From Erpobdella octoculata (Eukaryota; Annelida; Clitellata; Hirudinida; Erpobdellidae), in contig OZ022246.1 in the NCBI GenBank assembly GCA_963978895.1, forward strand, positions 20,655,677 through 20,719,676: a stretch of 64,000 nt of DNA, read 5' to 3'. The position numbers and the translations under genes were made by a program. Shown in pieces: positions 63,513-64,000 of this stretch. Positions within the stretch are counted from its first letter, which is position 1. Each line of letters opens with the position of its first letter. The notes below the pieces were generated by a model. It did no database searches, was not told where the DNA came from, and saw only the letters and a list, made by a program, of their open reading frames with translations.

Positions 63513-64000
63513 ATTAAGATGTTATTAGAAGAACAGCTCAGAGCTCAATAGTAACCTAACAACCTGAAGTTAAAAATAAACTAAAAAAACTCCAAAGTTA
63601 TTAATAGATACAATAGCTCAGTGTAATGTAATGCGAATTGATATAGCGTTTGCTACATAGAATAGTGGTTCGGGACATCATTTCTGCAAAACCTTGGGGG
63701 GAAGCAACTCGCTCTCAGGGCCCACCAATTTTTTATTTTTGAAACCCTCTTTTAATTTTTCTTGCTAAAAAAAAGCTGATGACCAGGGTGGGGGGGGAGG
63801 GGTAGTCAGAGGAACTTTTCCAAAAAATGTCTACGTACTATATGACCCACATATCCATAAAAAAAACCTACTCAAATCTCAAAAGCTTCCACTTTACACT
63901 TCTGAGCGCATTTCTGGAGTCCCACATCCACCTTTTGGGGGCCCAAAACTACGTCAGGGGCCCACTCAAAAGTCAGGAGAGTCGATGGCCCCCCCTGCTT
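63513..64000. other. Region upstream of WFS1
   Basis: AT-rich sequence, then from about 63670 a copy of the dispersed repeat with AAAACCTTGGGGGGAAGCAA and a GATGACCAGGGTGGGGGGGG block, similar to 40681-40860. No gene is seen before the window ends. Confidence 0.55.

Overview
The window is AT-rich nuclear DNA from an animal. Its genes are split by many GT-AG introns, some only 60-90 nt long. It holds two eukaryotic tRNA genes (one with an intron), long (AT)n and (TAA)n microsatellites, and many Helitron-like, hAT-like and LINE-derived repeats. A complete troponin T gene points to a bilaterian. The C-terminal part of that troponin T, after the coiled coil, follows the protostome layout, so I read this as an invertebrate, probably a protostome. 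The species cannot be named from the sequence.

Layout. (1) 1-19,002, minus strand: gene A, the N-terminal ~1,886 codons of a HELZ2-like RNA helicase. It runs from TPR-like exons through an array of zinc-binding modules into the first superfamily-1 helicase domain and leaves the window at position 1. (2) 19,003-23,549: intergenic DNA with a composite Helitron. (3) 23,550-37,535, plus strand: gene B, a divergently oriented paralogue. It has a rearranged, shortened N-terminus, helicase 1, an RNase II-type RNB domain and helicase 2. All catalytic motifs I can check are present. (4) 37,536-45,561: transposon-rich DNA with a 3.0-kb hAT-like element that contains a second hAT-like element, then tRNA-Arg(CCT), tRNA-Ile(TAT) with an intron, and another composite Helitron. 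(5) 45,562-49,143, minus strand: troponin T, about 295 aa in ten coding exons. (6) 49,144-54,761: microsatellites and a 2.1-kb hAT element with perfect 8-bp target duplications and a decayed transposase, with a Helitron inserted in it. (7) 54,762-59,099, plus strand: RUVBL2 (reptin), 463 aa in twelve exons. (8) 59,299-63,512, minus strand: wolframin (WFS1), 765 aa in five exons, convergent with RUVBL2.

The genes do not form one pathway. RUVBL2, WFS1 and troponin T are conserved housekeeping or tissue genes. The most unusual locus is the inverted pair of HELZ2-like genes. Five consecutive homologous exons match in order and phase, four of them in exact length, but protein identity jumps from about 57% to about 94% between adjacent exons. 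Gene A carries a repeated zinc-module array that gene B has largely lost, and one gene A exon boundary has been amplified into a 12-copy array of 3' splice sites. HELZ2 in vertebrates is an interferon-induced helicase/exoribonuclease. A role in RNA surveillance or defence here is inference only.
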